A DNA stretch of 64,000 nucleotides from Ficedula albicollis. Taxonomy: Eukaryota > Chordata > Aves > Passeriformes > Muscicapidae. The stretch is from contig NC_021683.1 of the NCBI RefSeq assembly GCF_000247815.1, forward strand, positions 5,969,521-6,033,520, read 5' to 3'. The notes under the pieces are model-generated. The model worked only from the letters and a program-made list of their open reading frames with translations. It made no database searches and was not told where the DNA came from. Both the position numbers and the translations under genes were made by a program. Below, one piece after another: positions 24,181-37,470 of this stretch; position 1 is the first letter of the stretch; each line of letters opens with the position of its first letter.

Positions 24181-27100
24181 TAATAAATCAGGAAATCTTA
24201 TGTAAGGATGTGGTGCTTTGAGCATCATTTGAAGTTTTTCATCAAGGCTAAAGTCCTTATCAGAAAACGGTGCTCTACTTTATCTCAAAACTCAGGGTTT
24301 GTGCAAGAAATACACAGGGAAATTATTTATGTGTCATGAAGAAGACTCTGATGAGATGGTCACAGGGGTCTGTTCTGTTTAAAATCCCTAAGGCTAAAAA
24401 TGTGTGTAACTTAATGTTTCTAACATGCTTTGAAACCTTCAGAGGCAAGGTCCCTTTGGACTCAGTAGGATGAATTGGCCGCCTCGAGTAAGCTGAGTTG
24501 AATTTTGTGCGTAAGACGAGGAACATGTTACGTTATGGGTTTGTTTGCTCCCCTGGCTGGTTTCACCAGTTTGTGCAGCCTGGTGAAAAACCAAACAAAT
24601 TCACCTGACTGCACAGACAGCAAAGCTGACAGTAAGTTTTTCATCTAAGTGCCTGCAGAGGATAACAAAATGTTCAAAAGACAACTGGACTTAACATTAT
24701 AGAGAATGTTTAAAGTAAGCAGTAAAACATTAAACATTGATTTGGTGTTTTACTGAAAGAAATAGAGAGTTTTAAAAATAGTGGTTAGATGCTGAAAAGC
24801 ACAGCTCCAGTGAAGATCCCCATATTTGCTCTGAATAAATCCCCTCCCTCCTGGGAGCAGGCTGAATGTAAAGGGGAGCAGAGTTATTGGCCTCTCTTGT
24901 CAGGCCCAGGCTACTCATTTGGCTTGGTGATGGGCAAAAGGATGGTTTTGTGTCTGTGTGAAGGAGCCTGTCAAGGAGCAATGGGCAGTGTTCCCCTGGA
25001 TGGGAGCATGTGGTGTTTTAGAGGGAGCTGAGTTGTTGATGCCTGCAGAGAAATCCCTCCCCTCTGCCCTGGGGCCAGGGGTCATGGCAGTGGCCTGGCA
25101 AGGGGCATCGCTCTGCAGCAGCACTGCTGGCAGCTCTGCAAGCCTCGGGTCAGAGGACCAAGGGTATCCCACCAGAACTGGGACAGTTGGCAATCCTTGT
25201 TCTTGTGCAGACTGTGTGAAATGCACACCATTCCCCAGAGCTTACAGGCACAGTTACAAACGAAGCAAAGATGGCAGGAATGACATTCCCTTGCTAATTA
25301 TAGTGTGGTCCCATCTGTATATTTGGTGTTATGTCACCAACTCCAGCCTGCTTTTTTCTAGCAGGGAAATACTGCTGCAGGTCGAAGCTCAGCACAAAAG
25401 GCTCCAGACCTCTAGTAATGTTATAGTTGCTTGTTTAACAGGGGAGAAACTCTATTTTTAAGGGCTATCAGCTGGAAATCTGAGAGTGTGTTGGCTAAGG
25501 TACTTTTTGGGCAATTCAACAGTCCGTGTTTAAAAAGCACTTGGGTGTGGATAAACATAACAGAGTTCAATGGCTGCACATTTCATGGAACCCCCCTGGC
25601 TCCAATGGCACCTTGTGCATGGGAGCAAAGCTGTGAGCTCAGGTCCATCCTTCCTGCAGGGAGAAGGTGGGAGAGCAGTTATCTCTCTGGCCATCAGTGC
25701 TCTTCTTGGCTGCAGACTTTTTGGTAGATAGTAGATAGTGTGCGAAGAGATTGGGCTGTAGGACCTGTGCATTACTCTCCAGGAATTCCCTCAGAAAGAT
25801 ATGAGGACAGACACCACCCCACTGGATCACCATGGGGTGTTTCCTTTCAATCCTCTAGAGCATCTCAAGTGTCCTTTTAGGGACCCAGATATCCAGTCCT
25901 CAAGTCCATGTCCCTGTTTCTGTTGGTGGAGTTTCCTGCCTCCTTCTTGTAAAATGGTTGCAGTTAGGAACTTAAATTTGCTCATGGAGGATGCCATTTG
26001 TCCCTCCAAAGGAGCCCATGGTGTGCTTCATTCTTGCACATGGTACTTGTGAGCAGTATTGGTGAGCCTCATGCTAAATCATACAGGACTGAGATTTTTA
26101 ATTAGGGTAGAGGTGGGAGCCTCCAAATCTCAAGTGATTAGAGAGTTCTCATAACTTTTACACTTATTATATAGTCCAATTAGCATATTTCTTACTTTTA
26201 TGTCTCTATTGCCCTGTTCAATGTTGAAAGTCCAAAAATAAGAGCACTTGCTTAAACTTGAAAGCCATGAAGTGAAAATAGTCCAGAAACAAAAGTAAAA
26301 AATGGGTGTTCCAAATTTAATTCACAGTTTGGACTTAAAACAATTAATGAAACCTTGGCAAAACAAGAAAACACCATAAATAATGACAAGGAAACGAAAA
26401 TCTAAAAACCATCCACTTCTCCCTCATCCACTGGTTGTGGGAGAGGCAAAAAGAATTTTAAAAAGTCAAATAAGGCTTTAAGCCATCCCAAAAGCAGGCT
26501 TGTGTGAGGAGGTGGAGAAGCACTGTGCAAAGATGAATCTCTCAGGGCTTGCACCTGGGTCTATCCTGTGAGGTTAAAGCCCCTCTCTGTCCCCTGGTTT
26601 GCTGGTACATCCCAAGGGTGTTCTGTGGAACCCATGTGCAGGAGGGGAAGCAGATCCTCAAACAGCTTTATGGGTGAGAAGCTGCCACATGAAGGCCACA
26701 GTGTCTCTGAAAGTCAAGGAGAATTTGTACCAGCAGAAATAGGCTCTTGGTTTCTTGTCATGCAGGAAGCCGTTGGTGGAGCTGGAATTTAACAAGTTCA
26801 CAACTTAACAAGTCCCAGCCTAGTGTCTGGACTACCAGAATAGATTGTTTTCTCAAATACCCCCAATCGCTCAATGCTTTTGTCAAATTTCTGTCTCTCT
26901 GTACTCAGTGTCAGCCTCAGCTTAACAATGAAGGTAGTCCCAGAAAACTTCTCACAAATAAGCAACCTGTGCTGCCTGTTATGAAAGCAACCTCCTACTG
27001 TCTTGTATATTAATTCTGTTCTTGTGGGGCGCTGTAGAGGTTGAATTTTCTCTGCCTGGCATGGTAACTTCCATTGCTTTCATTTTTTTAGGAACCTCAA

Positions 27101-27710
27101 GTTTCTGAAAGGCTTAGAGTGAGCCATGAAAGCTCCACCTCTTTCTTGGCCCTGTAACCCGTGAGCAGTTCAGCTGAGGCTAGGGGATTTGTGTATAATG
27201 ATTTGGGAAAGTTGTGAGTATAAATAGTAAGGAATTTGAGATGTTTTTCCCCTCTGTAATTCAACACTCAATAGCTTCCCCTTCCACCCTGCACATAAGG
27301 TGCTGTACCAAAACCATGGAAAGAATTTGTGGAGCTTCAGATCAAGGAAGTTCATAAGCTTACAGGCTTTTTTCTCGCTTGCTCTTTTAAAAAATCTTAT
27401 AATATCATCTCCTCTGGAGAATAGCATAGCCAGAGGACTTTACAAATTTTCACCAGATCCTCTCACCAGGAGCATTTGCCCCAGGGTAGAGGCAGGACAG
27501 CCCTCTGATCTCTTATGCACAGTGTGGTAAGGGCAGGAGCTTGGAATAAGTGTTCAGTCTCAGCTCTTTCTTTCTTTTTTCTTCTTTCTCATTCTGGTAG
27601 CAGCTACTGCTGAGAGAATGTGTTGAACCTTCTCTAAGCTCCAATCTCAGTCTTCCTTCCCCTTCCACATTTCACTGATATAAAGGGCCAAAGTATTGGG
27701 CTGCAGCACA
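24181..27710. other. Non-coding stretch, no gene seen
   Basis: Open frames of 80-167 codons on both strands (for example 24958-25461 +) lack domains and splice context. No recognised repeat. Confidence 0.5.
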
Positions 27711-27775
27711 CAGAATAACAGAATCATTTAGATTGAAAAATCGAAAAATCACATCATTGAGTCCAAGCTCAAATG
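27711..27775 (-). mobile_element. CR1 3'-end fragment
   Basis: 'cagaataacagaatcattta', 'gattgaaaaatc' and 'atcattgagtccaagc' follow the layout of the CR1 3' end read in reverse complement (agaatcatagaatcatt, aggttggaaaagacc, atcatcgagtccaacc). This is the characteristic avian LINE terminus. The sequence past 27775 no longer resembles CR1. Confidence 0.65.
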
Positions 27776-28556
27776 ACCAGGGCCATCTTGGGCCCAGCTC
27801 TGTGAAGAAATGCCCATTCCTGTAGTCCCAGGACAAGTCCCAGGAGCAGAGGTTGCTGTTCCATCTGGCAGCAGTGCTTAGAGCTGGGGACACCCCGGCC
27901 TGGACAGGTCTGTAACGACAAGTTTGCTTTTAAGTGCCCCACAGGTTGCTTTAATCTCCATAGATATCTTTGTCTTAATTTCTCCTTTGCTTTAAACCCT
28001 GCGCAGAAAATGCAGTAAACCTCAAAACATCCTCACATATTTGAACAGAAATGACATCTCTGAGCAGTATCAGTGCAAATTCTCTGTAGCCCCTGTGATT
28101 TCAGCCCAGAGATGGGTCTCAGCTCTGCACTTCATCCCCGAAGCCTGATTGAAAACCCCTGGTACAGCTCTCCAATTACACTGACTGGGGCACAGATGAT
28201 AGACAATCACAGCATATATGCATGTACATTCATTGCCAGGCATTTGATGTATGGCTTCATTTTTGAATCTTGACTTTTGACCATGATATTTGAACATGCA
28301 GATTTGCAAATCAGCCCCAGAATTATTGTTTAAAGAACCCTCAATGCTTTTGGTAAAAACCTGAGTAAGTATTTGTTATATTTAGAGACAATTCTGCTTA
28401 TTGTCTCTTCATACCATAAGCTTTTCACTGACCTAGATTTTGCTATTTCATTTTCCATTTGCTGTCCCACTGTACATTTGCATGGAAAGAAAGTCTTTTG
28501 TCTTTTAGTGTTCTCTTGCACTTGCTATTTCATCCACCATCCAAAATGACACTTAC
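27776..28556. other. Non-coding stretch, no gene seen
   Basis: Unique sequence between the CR1 scrap and the exon-like block. No feature recognised. Confidence 0.5.
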
Positions 28557-28827
28557 TGCCCTGTGATGGTGTGAAGAGCTTCACTGGATGTGATTGTGTG
28601 GCTGAGGATCCTGGCTTCAAACTGGAAGTAAAAAGCTATTGCAGCTTTTAGCTTTGTAGAATCCTTGGGCTGAAGAGTGCTGGAGGACCAGCCCACAGCA
28701 GAAGAGCATGGTTTGTGTGCTTTCCAGCAGTAGCAATTTACAGAAAGAAAAGTGGACAGAGTCAGAAACTGGCTTCCTTTCAGTCGGAGGGAATAGTCCT
28801 CTCCCTGGATGTATATTACAACTGTAG
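28557..28827 (-). CDS. Exon-like block, unknown protein
   Basis: A 271-nt block on the minus strand, open throughout. Upstream is a good pyrimidine-rich acceptor (TTGTTTTGTGTCTTTAG, ending at 28828) and downstream a strong GTAAGT donor (28556-28551). Phase is 1 in and 2 out. The peptide starts TVVIYIQGEDYSLRLKGSQF, continues with a Cys/Trp-containing stretch (NCYCWKAHKPC) and ends near SSEALHTITG. The alternation of short beta-like hydrophobic runs and a pair of close Cys would suit an extracellular domain, but I recognise no family. No frame-breaking changes are seen. The alternative is a chance open stretch. A match in other birds with protein-like substitution would settle it. Confidence 0.33.
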
Positions 28828-30592
28828 CTAAAGACACAAAACAACATCTTCATTTTAATTCTGGTTTCAGTTTTAGCATGTCATTAAAGAGATACCTGTA
28901 TTGACAGGAAGAGTTGTAATGCTTTTGGGGAGTTGTTATTATCGTATTACACGATTATGGTGTTTATTGCGGTGGTGCCTTAGGGCTGAATCTACAAACG
29001 CTGTGGATGGATTACATGGGTATTATGCTGCACACAGACATTTTGCTGCATGTTCATGTTGAAATCCTGTGAACTGGACAATGTAAACAAATTAACATTA
29101 TCAGGGAAAACCTGTTTTTTAAGTTAACTTTCCCTTCAGACTACACTCAGCAAAAGGACACTTGCTCTTGCTCTCACATCTCCTGCATCTCAACCATGTT
29201 CAAAAATGTTTTTACTAGCACATGTTAACCAAAACCTCATCCTTTTCAGAAAAAAAAAAATAGAAGGCATGTTTTAAAATGCATTTGATCCAACCAGCTA
29301 GTATATTTTTAAACACGACAGTGTTATGTTTAACAGTGTGTTAGCATATGTCAATTAACTTGTTTCTGCAGAGTGCTGACAGAAGTGCCCCCGTCGCCGC
29401 CAGCCCTGAGGGGCCCCAGGGCTCAGTCGAGTCAGCAGAAGGCAGCCTGTGCCCACACCTCCAGCCCACTGAAACTCATCACTGGCTCTTCTGGGCAGTA
29501 TTAGGAAGAGGGCACAGTGGTTTTGAAGTCATTCTTCCTTCTGCTGGCTGTGGTCTGCGGGTTACCCCCCATGGCTGGGGAGATGCACCAGGGCTCCTCT
29601 GTCAGCACCCCAAATGATGTCTCCTGTGAGCACACACGTGAGCTGAGATGCTCTCACTGCACACAACGCCCTTCCAGACAGAATAAATAGAGACTTTTTC
29701 TCACACTGTCAGAAGATCACACCCCTTCCCTGTGCCAGATATAGATGAGATGGAGGAGAAAAGATGCACGTGCACGTGCATGTAGCCCCTAAGTCTCCCC
29801 AGTGCCCAGGGCAGGTGGTGAGGATGGCTGTGCATGTCTGAGGTGCTTCATGTGCCGAGTCATGGCCATGGCCATGTGGGCTACTCACCTCCCCACTGGC
29901 CAGTGCAGAGGGAACACTTTAATCCATTGTTGGAAACAGCAGAGACCTTTCTGTCCGGAGACTTCCATGTGCTTCTGGATAAAGCCCTGGGAGTGTGTGA
30001 ACTAACGAGTTGTAGCCTGGCAGAACCTTCCTGTGCATCCCAGCCATGAAATTGTGCATGATGAGAAGTAAGTGGAGTGAAGAGCACACAGGTCAGGTCT
30101 CAGCAGCAAAGCAAGGACGCACACTGCTTTCCTACAGGGATGTGCAAGTGCCAGTCTATGCGTGGCAGCTGCAGAGACACCATCAGGAGTTTGACAGGGC
30201 TCATCTGTTACTGCCCGTGCAGAGGGTATGGCGAGGGCAAATACTTGGACAATTGTGGCAGAGGAGGTGTCCAGAGTCTGTATCCCCATCCCCATGCTGT
30301 GGCCTGCATGGTGTATCCATGTCCCAGCCAGACTGGGAGCAGCCCCCAAGCAGACAGACCAGTCTCTGCTGCTGTTCCTCATCCAGGGAATTTGGGCAAC
30401 CTTCATTTCTCATTTCAAGATTAGCAAATGCATGAATGATTCCCACGTGTTCTGGGACAGTGTTAATGGGAACAGTAGAAATACCTAGAATAAGCAGTGT
30501 CCAAAAATAGGTCTCTCGTCCTGCCAATGTCTTGCACATGTTCTTAACTTTCCTGCCCTGGGAAGCAACTCCTGGCACCCTGCAGGGCAGGA
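28828..30592. other. Non-coding stretch, no gene seen
   Basis: The 29370-29470 stretch is locally G+C- and CpG-rich and follows an acceptor-like TTGTTTCTGCAG, but no donor or recognisable peptide supports an exon. It contains the E-box palindrome at 29764-29781. Confidence 0.5.
29764..29781. promoter_or_regulatory. Double E-box palindrome
   Basis: ATGCACGTGCACGTGCAT is an exact 18-base palindrome formed by two abutting CACGTG E-boxes. CACGTG binds bHLH factors of the MYC/MAX, USF and CLOCK/BMAL type, and the ACGTG core also suits HIF. The alternating purine-pyrimidine pattern is compatible with Z-DNA. Function is inferred. Confidence 0.5.
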
Positions 30593-30640
30593 GAGTTTTT
30601 CCATTCACTTCAGTGGGTGCGGGATTTCATTCTGCCTTGC
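30593..30640 (+). repeat. Ancient amniote palindromic repeat, copy 1
   Basis: 'gagtttttccattcacttca' followed by 'gtgggtgcgggatttcattc' resembles a widespread old amniote repeat with the layout 'gttttgccattgacttcaatgggagcaggatttcac'. I cannot give the family name with certainty. Confidence 0.45.
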
Positions 30641-31757
30641 AGACCTGTGGATTTTAAAGGGACTGTCCCTAAGGCACACTCAAGCTCTTTGCAGGGTCGA
30701 AGTGCTTTATATTTTTAGCGCTGACATGATGGTCATGAGGGAAAAGCACGTTTTTGCCCCGCTCGAAGGGCATGGTCAGACATGCTGCTCTGCTGGGGCT
30801 GCTCGGGGTCAAGTTGTTGCTGGCCCTGAACCATTTCTTCGGGTGCTGCACCTTCCTGCTACACAGCTTGGCTGCCATAATTGGAGCTGTGGAGCTGACC
30901 TGCACCAGCCGAAACATGTTGGAAGTGGGGTTTTATAAATAGACTGTGTAGACAAAGGGTGTCTGCTCCAGGGTGTTTATGGGGCTGGGGAGAGCAGCTT
31001 GGGGCAGGGGATGGAGGCTGACAGCTCCCAGTGAAGCAGCACAGCCCTCTTTGCAAAACAGGGAGCGTGGTGCTGGCAGAGCTTGCGGCAAGCCCTCGGC
31101 ACAGGGAAGGATGGAGAGGCCACGACCCGGGGTGTGGGTGCTCAGCTATTTTCTCCCTGTGAGACTGGCTCCCAGGCCTTTGCTCATGCAAACCCTGACA
31201 GATCCCATCTAAATGAGTAGTTGGAAATTATGTGCTCCCTCCCTGGTTTGGGCTGGAGCTGAATTTTGCTACCAGTCTCAGAGAGTAGCTTTTGCTAACT
31301 GAATGCAATTAAAAGAACTAGAACTTGGCACTGTGGGATCTTGCCCAGTGCTGCTAGTCAGGGTGATTGACACTGAATCCTTTGATTTCTCCAGAGGCAT
31401 CATAATATTTTAAACTTATTATTAATTACAAGTGTATTAATCTCCGAATAGTATTAACAAAATTTCAAAATATAATTTTATCCTATCTGACTCACTGGGG
31501 AAAAAAAAGCAGTTTTGGATGAACTGAACAACTTTATAGACACTGTGCTTTATAACCAGATAGATTTTCCCTAGTTAGTTCCATTTCTATCTAATATTGG
31601 TGGAAGATTAAAGATACTGGATCAATGGCTATAAAAGCTTACATTAAAAATTTGCTGTAAATGAGAAGAGGAAAATTTCATTAGAAACATAAATTGTAGT
31701 AACTGGAATGCTTGCAACTTATTTTTAGTATTCTACTGACAGCCACACTTGAAAGCC
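30641..31757. other. Non-coding stretch, no gene seen
   Basis: G+C-richer around 30960-31200, A+T-rich from 31390. A 62-codon hydrophobic open frame at 30754-30942 (+) has no further support. Confidence 0.5.
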
Positions 31758-32511
<754 letters not shown>

Positions 32512-32595
32512 CAAATGTTTTCTTTTCTCAGATTTTAAAAAAAGAAGAAAATGGCCTCTAATATTTTGAAATATAGAACTAATTACAGTACAGAG

Positions 32596-32634
32596 TGATC
32601 CTGATCCCACTGAAGTCAACTGCGGCATTCTTTA
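32596..32634 (-). repeat. Ancient amniote palindromic repeat, copy 2
   Basis: 'gatcctgatcccactgaagt' then 'caactgcggcattc' is the reverse-complement form of the same old repeat (gatcctgatcccattgaagtcaatggcaaaactc). Confidence 0.45.
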
Positions 32635-35600
32635 TGACATTGCAGGATAGTGCCTCTATTAAGAAATAGTAAGGAAATGAGATACTTTAAAGAGAAGGGT
32701 TTAAAATGAACTGGCTCTGTTGGCCTCTTTTGTAAAAATACCTTAGAGCCACTTTTATCAAGTCAAAAGGTTCATTGAAAAGAGAGAAATTAAAAGATGC
32801 TGCGCGTGGAGCCTGGCAAAACATGAAGTTCGCAACAAATATCTCTCCAACCCAATTATAACATTCAAATCAAGGAGGAAAAAAAATATGAAATATAATG
32901 AAAGCTTTCTTTCTACTGAAAAAGTCTACTTGGAGGTGTCCAGACCTAAGGGAATTACCAAGTCAGCATTTTAGTGGAGAAAAAATGTAATGTAAATGAG
33001 AGTGAAATAATCAAATTTTTCTGGTGGAAATAAGTGCAGTTGTTTGATGTAATTTTGACACACAGCATAATTTCAGCATCAACAGTGAAGTTTAAAGAAT
33101 CAGTGTGTCTTCATGAGATTTCTATACAGAAAAGCCATTCAATGGAAAAATCTAAATCAGACCGGTTTGCACATTGGCCCCTCTATGAGAGAAAACCCTG
33201 AATTATTTTAGTTGCAAATAGAAAAATAGAGATGACCTCTTTTCATTAATTTATAGGCATCTTTTCCACTTGAAAATCCAGCATGATTGTGGCATATAAA
33301 TCACAAGAAATGTGATGTATGACTGTTTTTTTGCTCACAAAAATTGAACTTTGGTTTATATCTCTAATACCAGCTCAGTCATTTAAAATTGTACAGTTTT
33401 CCACAGCGAGCTACAGCGGACCCATGTCACCGTGTTTCTTGCAAATGTAATTATTCAATATCATGGGGATATATTCCAAACAATTAAAACAATTAAAGCA
33501 GGGCATGTCTTCAGTATTTCACTCAATCTCGTAGTCTATATGAAATATATTTGTAATTTTGTGTTCATTTCCAAATGGAGACAGATTCACACACCCTCAC
33601 AGCCAAACTCAGGACAAGAACCAACAATTAAATGAAGCTTGAGATCCAGTCCAAAGCAGGCATATACTCAATTTAATTTTTAAATAGCTTAATTAATAGT
33701 TTCAGTTAAAGCAAAGAAGTGAAAATGGGTCAAACTATGTAAACATTGGTTAGAAAAACACACTGTCCAGCCAAAGCATTGTAGAACTGCTTTTAAGAAG
33801 AATAGACTTTAAATTTAATTTAAACATGGTTTTCCAGCTTAGGTAAAAGCCCAGTTCAGACAAGGCCCAAGCCACTTTTTGCGCCACAAAGAATTACCGA
33901 GCTATGCTGAGATTTTATTTAGTCTTTGCCTGTTCTGAGGCCGTGTTTCACCGAGCAGTCATCATTTTCTCCTTGCTGTCAGCACGTTGTTGCCTCTCGG
34001 CGGCTCGGAGCTCACCGTGGGGACCCGCGCGAGGGCTGCAAAACATCCTCCGCAAATATTGACCGGAATTTTGAAATGGGCTGGGAGACTCTGCTATTGC
34101 ACACGGAGTATTTGCGTTCTGCAAACACCCAGGTTCAAGTTCTTATTGACACGGCTCTGGTGGGTGACGGGGTCCCTTACATAAGGCTCAAGGCCAGGAG
34201 GGTGATTCTGCTCTGGAGTAGTCGGGGAGGAGAAGCAGCACCGCGTGTCTTGTCTGACCTGGCGCTGATCACAGCCCTCACTTCATGGGAACAGAGCCTT
34301 GTTAACTTCTTGGTAGCTCCTGGATTCCAGAGGGGCAAATCATCAAATGCAAGCAACTTCCCTCAATCTGGAGAATTACCGTATCCAGAGAAAACAATGT
34401 TCTTTACTCAAAAAAACCCCCATTTTTTTGCAAAATTGTCCCATGATACTTAAATTTCAGTTTAAATGTCATGAGGATGTCATTTGAAAGGAGTAAGAAT
34501 GTTGTTTTTAAAAATCCTTTTTTAATTATACAGTAGCACTTAAATGACTATATATTTGTAGTTTGAAGTTTCTGCTGCAGCAAGTTCTTTAAGATTTGCT
34601 GATTTACAGTTAAGTTCCAGGATCCTAACTTTTTGGTTAGAATAACTGAAAGGTTTCTGTTTGCTTGTGGGGTTTTGGTTTTTATCTTTATTTTTTTAAA
34701 ACTTTAATTTTATTAACTTAAGAAAAAAGAATAGAAAAAAATTCAAATGATAAGTACCAAGACCGGCTCAGTTGCATTGCTTTAGGAAGATGTTACTGCC
34801 ATCCCTTCATCAGCACTTCTTACTGGTACGATAAAGTTTGGGAGTTTGAGCCTAAACTTTGGCTAAGTTTTACCACATGAGAATTTCCCCCCAATTCTTA
34901 CATTTCACCTTGATTTGTGCAGAACAGGTCCTGCAGCAGAAGTTGGCAATGTCTGAAGGTGTCACTGCTCTTTGCCAGCCATCCACTTTGGAGTGTGAAG
35001 TCAGGTTTGGGGGAGGAAATCTGTGGTTGGTGGCTTTTTGTGGAGTACGTGGCTGCCGGATGAGACTGTTTTGGCCTTCCTGATCTGAACACTTTTGTTT
35101 CCATTGGAAAGGACAACACAATCTGTGCAGGCAGCAAAATCCAGCTGGTTCCCTCCACCTGCAGAACATCTGCAGAAGGAGAGGAATATATCAAAGATCC
35201 TTATAATGAAGGACAGTTTTTACTGTTTATGTTCAAAAGCAAAACCACAACAGGAGACAGTGTTTCTTTCATGAGAATGAAGCAAACAATCATTTTGGGC
35301 TGGAGAACAGGCTGGATGAGCTGACCCACTCCAGCTCGTCTGTAAAGTTAAACATGTCAAAGGTTCTCTGCCAGGCAAAGAGAAGATGTAGGAGAGGTTT
35401 TTGTAAATGGCAGTTGGGCAATTAATGTTAACCATCAATATCAGAATGGCTTAGATTACATGATTAACTAGTAAGAGTTTTGAGCTGGCTGGTAATTTTA
35501 GATTAAATAGTCAGGCAGCCAGTGACTTGAATATTGATGAATATCCTGTGTTTTATTAATATGCATTCTCTATAAATTAGAGGCTTAGTACACAAAGAAG

Positions 35601-35687
35601 AATCCTAATGCTCTTGCTATTTTTCATTGCCACAGGTAGAGCTGAATAATTCATAACAATTAATTTATTTCACTGATTTAGCCTTTT

Positions 35688-35713
35688 GGGGTGGGGGGAA
35701 GGTAGGGGGGAAG
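35688..35713 (+). repeat. G-rich tract
   Basis: GGGGTGGGGGG followed by AAGGTAGGGGGG. Three long G tracts, just short of a canonical four-tract quadruplex motif unless one tract is split. Confidence 0.6.
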
Positions 35714-36884
35714 CTGAAGTAGTCTGCAGGTAATTTTTTCCATGTTTATTTATCATAAATAACTCACCAAACACATTTGAAGACTAATTCTTAGTTGTGG
35801 TGAATTTTTTTGTATTTTTTGTATTTTAAATCGGAGAAATTGGGAGGAATATGGGCATAAGTGCAAGCCACCTGCCAGTCAGTACAAGAACCCAAATGAA
35901 TTTTAAATTGTTAAAAAAGGCCAGCTAATTGCAAATACAACACATACAGGGTCAGGCTCATGTTGATTTGTATTGATTGGTGCAATGCTGGTTACATTGC
36001 ATATCTCTGCTCCTCATTTAATTGATTCTAGTTCTTCAGGACCAAGATTTTCTTACAAATATTTCTGTGGGCAGAATTTGTTGTCTGTATTTAGTCCCTA
36101 ATTCATGGGTGAAATGCTGCCCCTTTTGCAGCCAAGGGAAGTTTTATCCTTCATTCTGAAATATTCAGGATTATACCTGCTGATGACAACATTCCTAAAA
36201 ATCTTTTTGGTACGCACTGAGCAACAACACGTCCAACAGAAATGACATTTTATATTTGTGCAAAGTTTCAGAATATCCATATGCAGATTAAATTAATGTT
36301 CTAGGCACTGGGAGATGGTGCTTTAAATACGAGACAAAATGTTGCAGCACAAAGATCATTTGCCAGTCCTGCAGCTCAGGGAGGCTGCAGCCCTGTCTCG
36401 GTGTCACACTCATATCCTGAGCAGGTAATATCCAGAAACACACAAGGAGGAGGAAGAGGCTGGCTGGTTGCTGCCTCTCCCTTTCTCTGGTTCTTTCAGC
36501 ACACTCACAGCAGTGAGACTTGCATAGCACGCAATAAATCATTGCCTCATTATGCTCCTTCTGGAGGTTTGTTTAGGGCACCTACTCTAGTACTGGCTGC
36601 AGAAGATTATTTGTTCTTCCCAGAAATTCCTCTCAGATATAGACCTCTGGTTTGATTTGCACACAAGGAAAAAAGAATCTCCATGTCGTATTTTTGAAAT
36701 AATTTCTTAGTGTGCAGAACAATTTACATTACAGGACTGCCTGAGAAAGTAATTTCAGCAATGTCTGGAGGGGATTTTAATTTGTAGGTGGGTGATTTTG
36801 TTGAGAACGGGCAAAGGTTAAAGAAGGTTTTTGTGTTTCTGTCACTTGTCAATATGAAGTATTAATAAATGAAACAGAGGTTCT

Positions 36885-36965
36885 TCCTCCCCTCCTTTCT
36901 TTTTTCCTCCCTTCTTGCCTGCCTTCCTTTTTGCTTTCCCTCTTCCCTTCTTTCTTTCTTTCGTA
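36885..36965 (+). repeat. Imperfect C/T-rich tract
   Basis: About 80 bases almost purely of C and T with CTTC and CCTT words, interrupted by occasional G. It has the same pyrimidine bias as the large CCTT array near 51 kb but is degenerate. Confidence 0.75.
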
Positions 36966-37389
36966 CATAAAAGCTGTGGATCCCTTACCTAGCCAGATTT
37001 TGTTGAATCATTGTAAAAGAAGCCTAAGTACCTCATTAAAAAAACATTGTAAGGTCTTCATTAACTTTTTCTGTATGTCTTTAGCCAGCCCGAGTTCACA
37101 GCTGGTGCAGGAGGGCACCAGTGTGATTGATAGAATAGGGATTTTGACACTTGGTTTTGACTTAAGGAAACAAATTGTCCTAATAAAAGATGTGCATTAG
37201 TCAGCCTAATTTACTAACAAGGAGCAGTATTGCTGATTTTGATAAAACAGTATTCATTTAGCCTTGCACCAAGTAAATGCTGGAATAACCTAGATTGTAC
37301 CTGCAGTGGTTTGAACGGCCAGAGCTGAGCCTTTGGAGAGCAGGTGGGTACACTGCAACACGGCTGGGTTTTGCTGCAGTGTGACAATG

Positions 37390-37470
37390 TGATCCAGGAT
37401 CCAATCCAGGCTCCTCGGAAATCAATGGAAATTCTACCCTTGACTTTACTGGGCTTTGGATCCTGCTCCA
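37390..37470 (+). repeat. Ancient amniote palindromic repeat, copy 3
   Basis: 'gatccaggatcc', 'aaatcaatggaaattctac', 'ccttgactttactgggcttt' and 'ggatcctgctcc' keep both halves of the palindromic layout. The two ends (gatcc-rich) and the central caatgg/actggg words are in inverted order, as in an old non-autonomous DNA transposon. This is the best-preserved copy in the window. Confidence 0.55.

Noticed and set aside
30754..30942. 62-codon hydrophobic frame resembling a membrane protein
   Set aside because: Leu-rich peptides arise easily from CTG-rich DNA; no splice or promoter support.
33926..34453. 175-codon plus-strand frame in a CpG-rich patch
   Set aside because: Good pyrimidine tract upstream, but no donor of quality and no recognisable domain.
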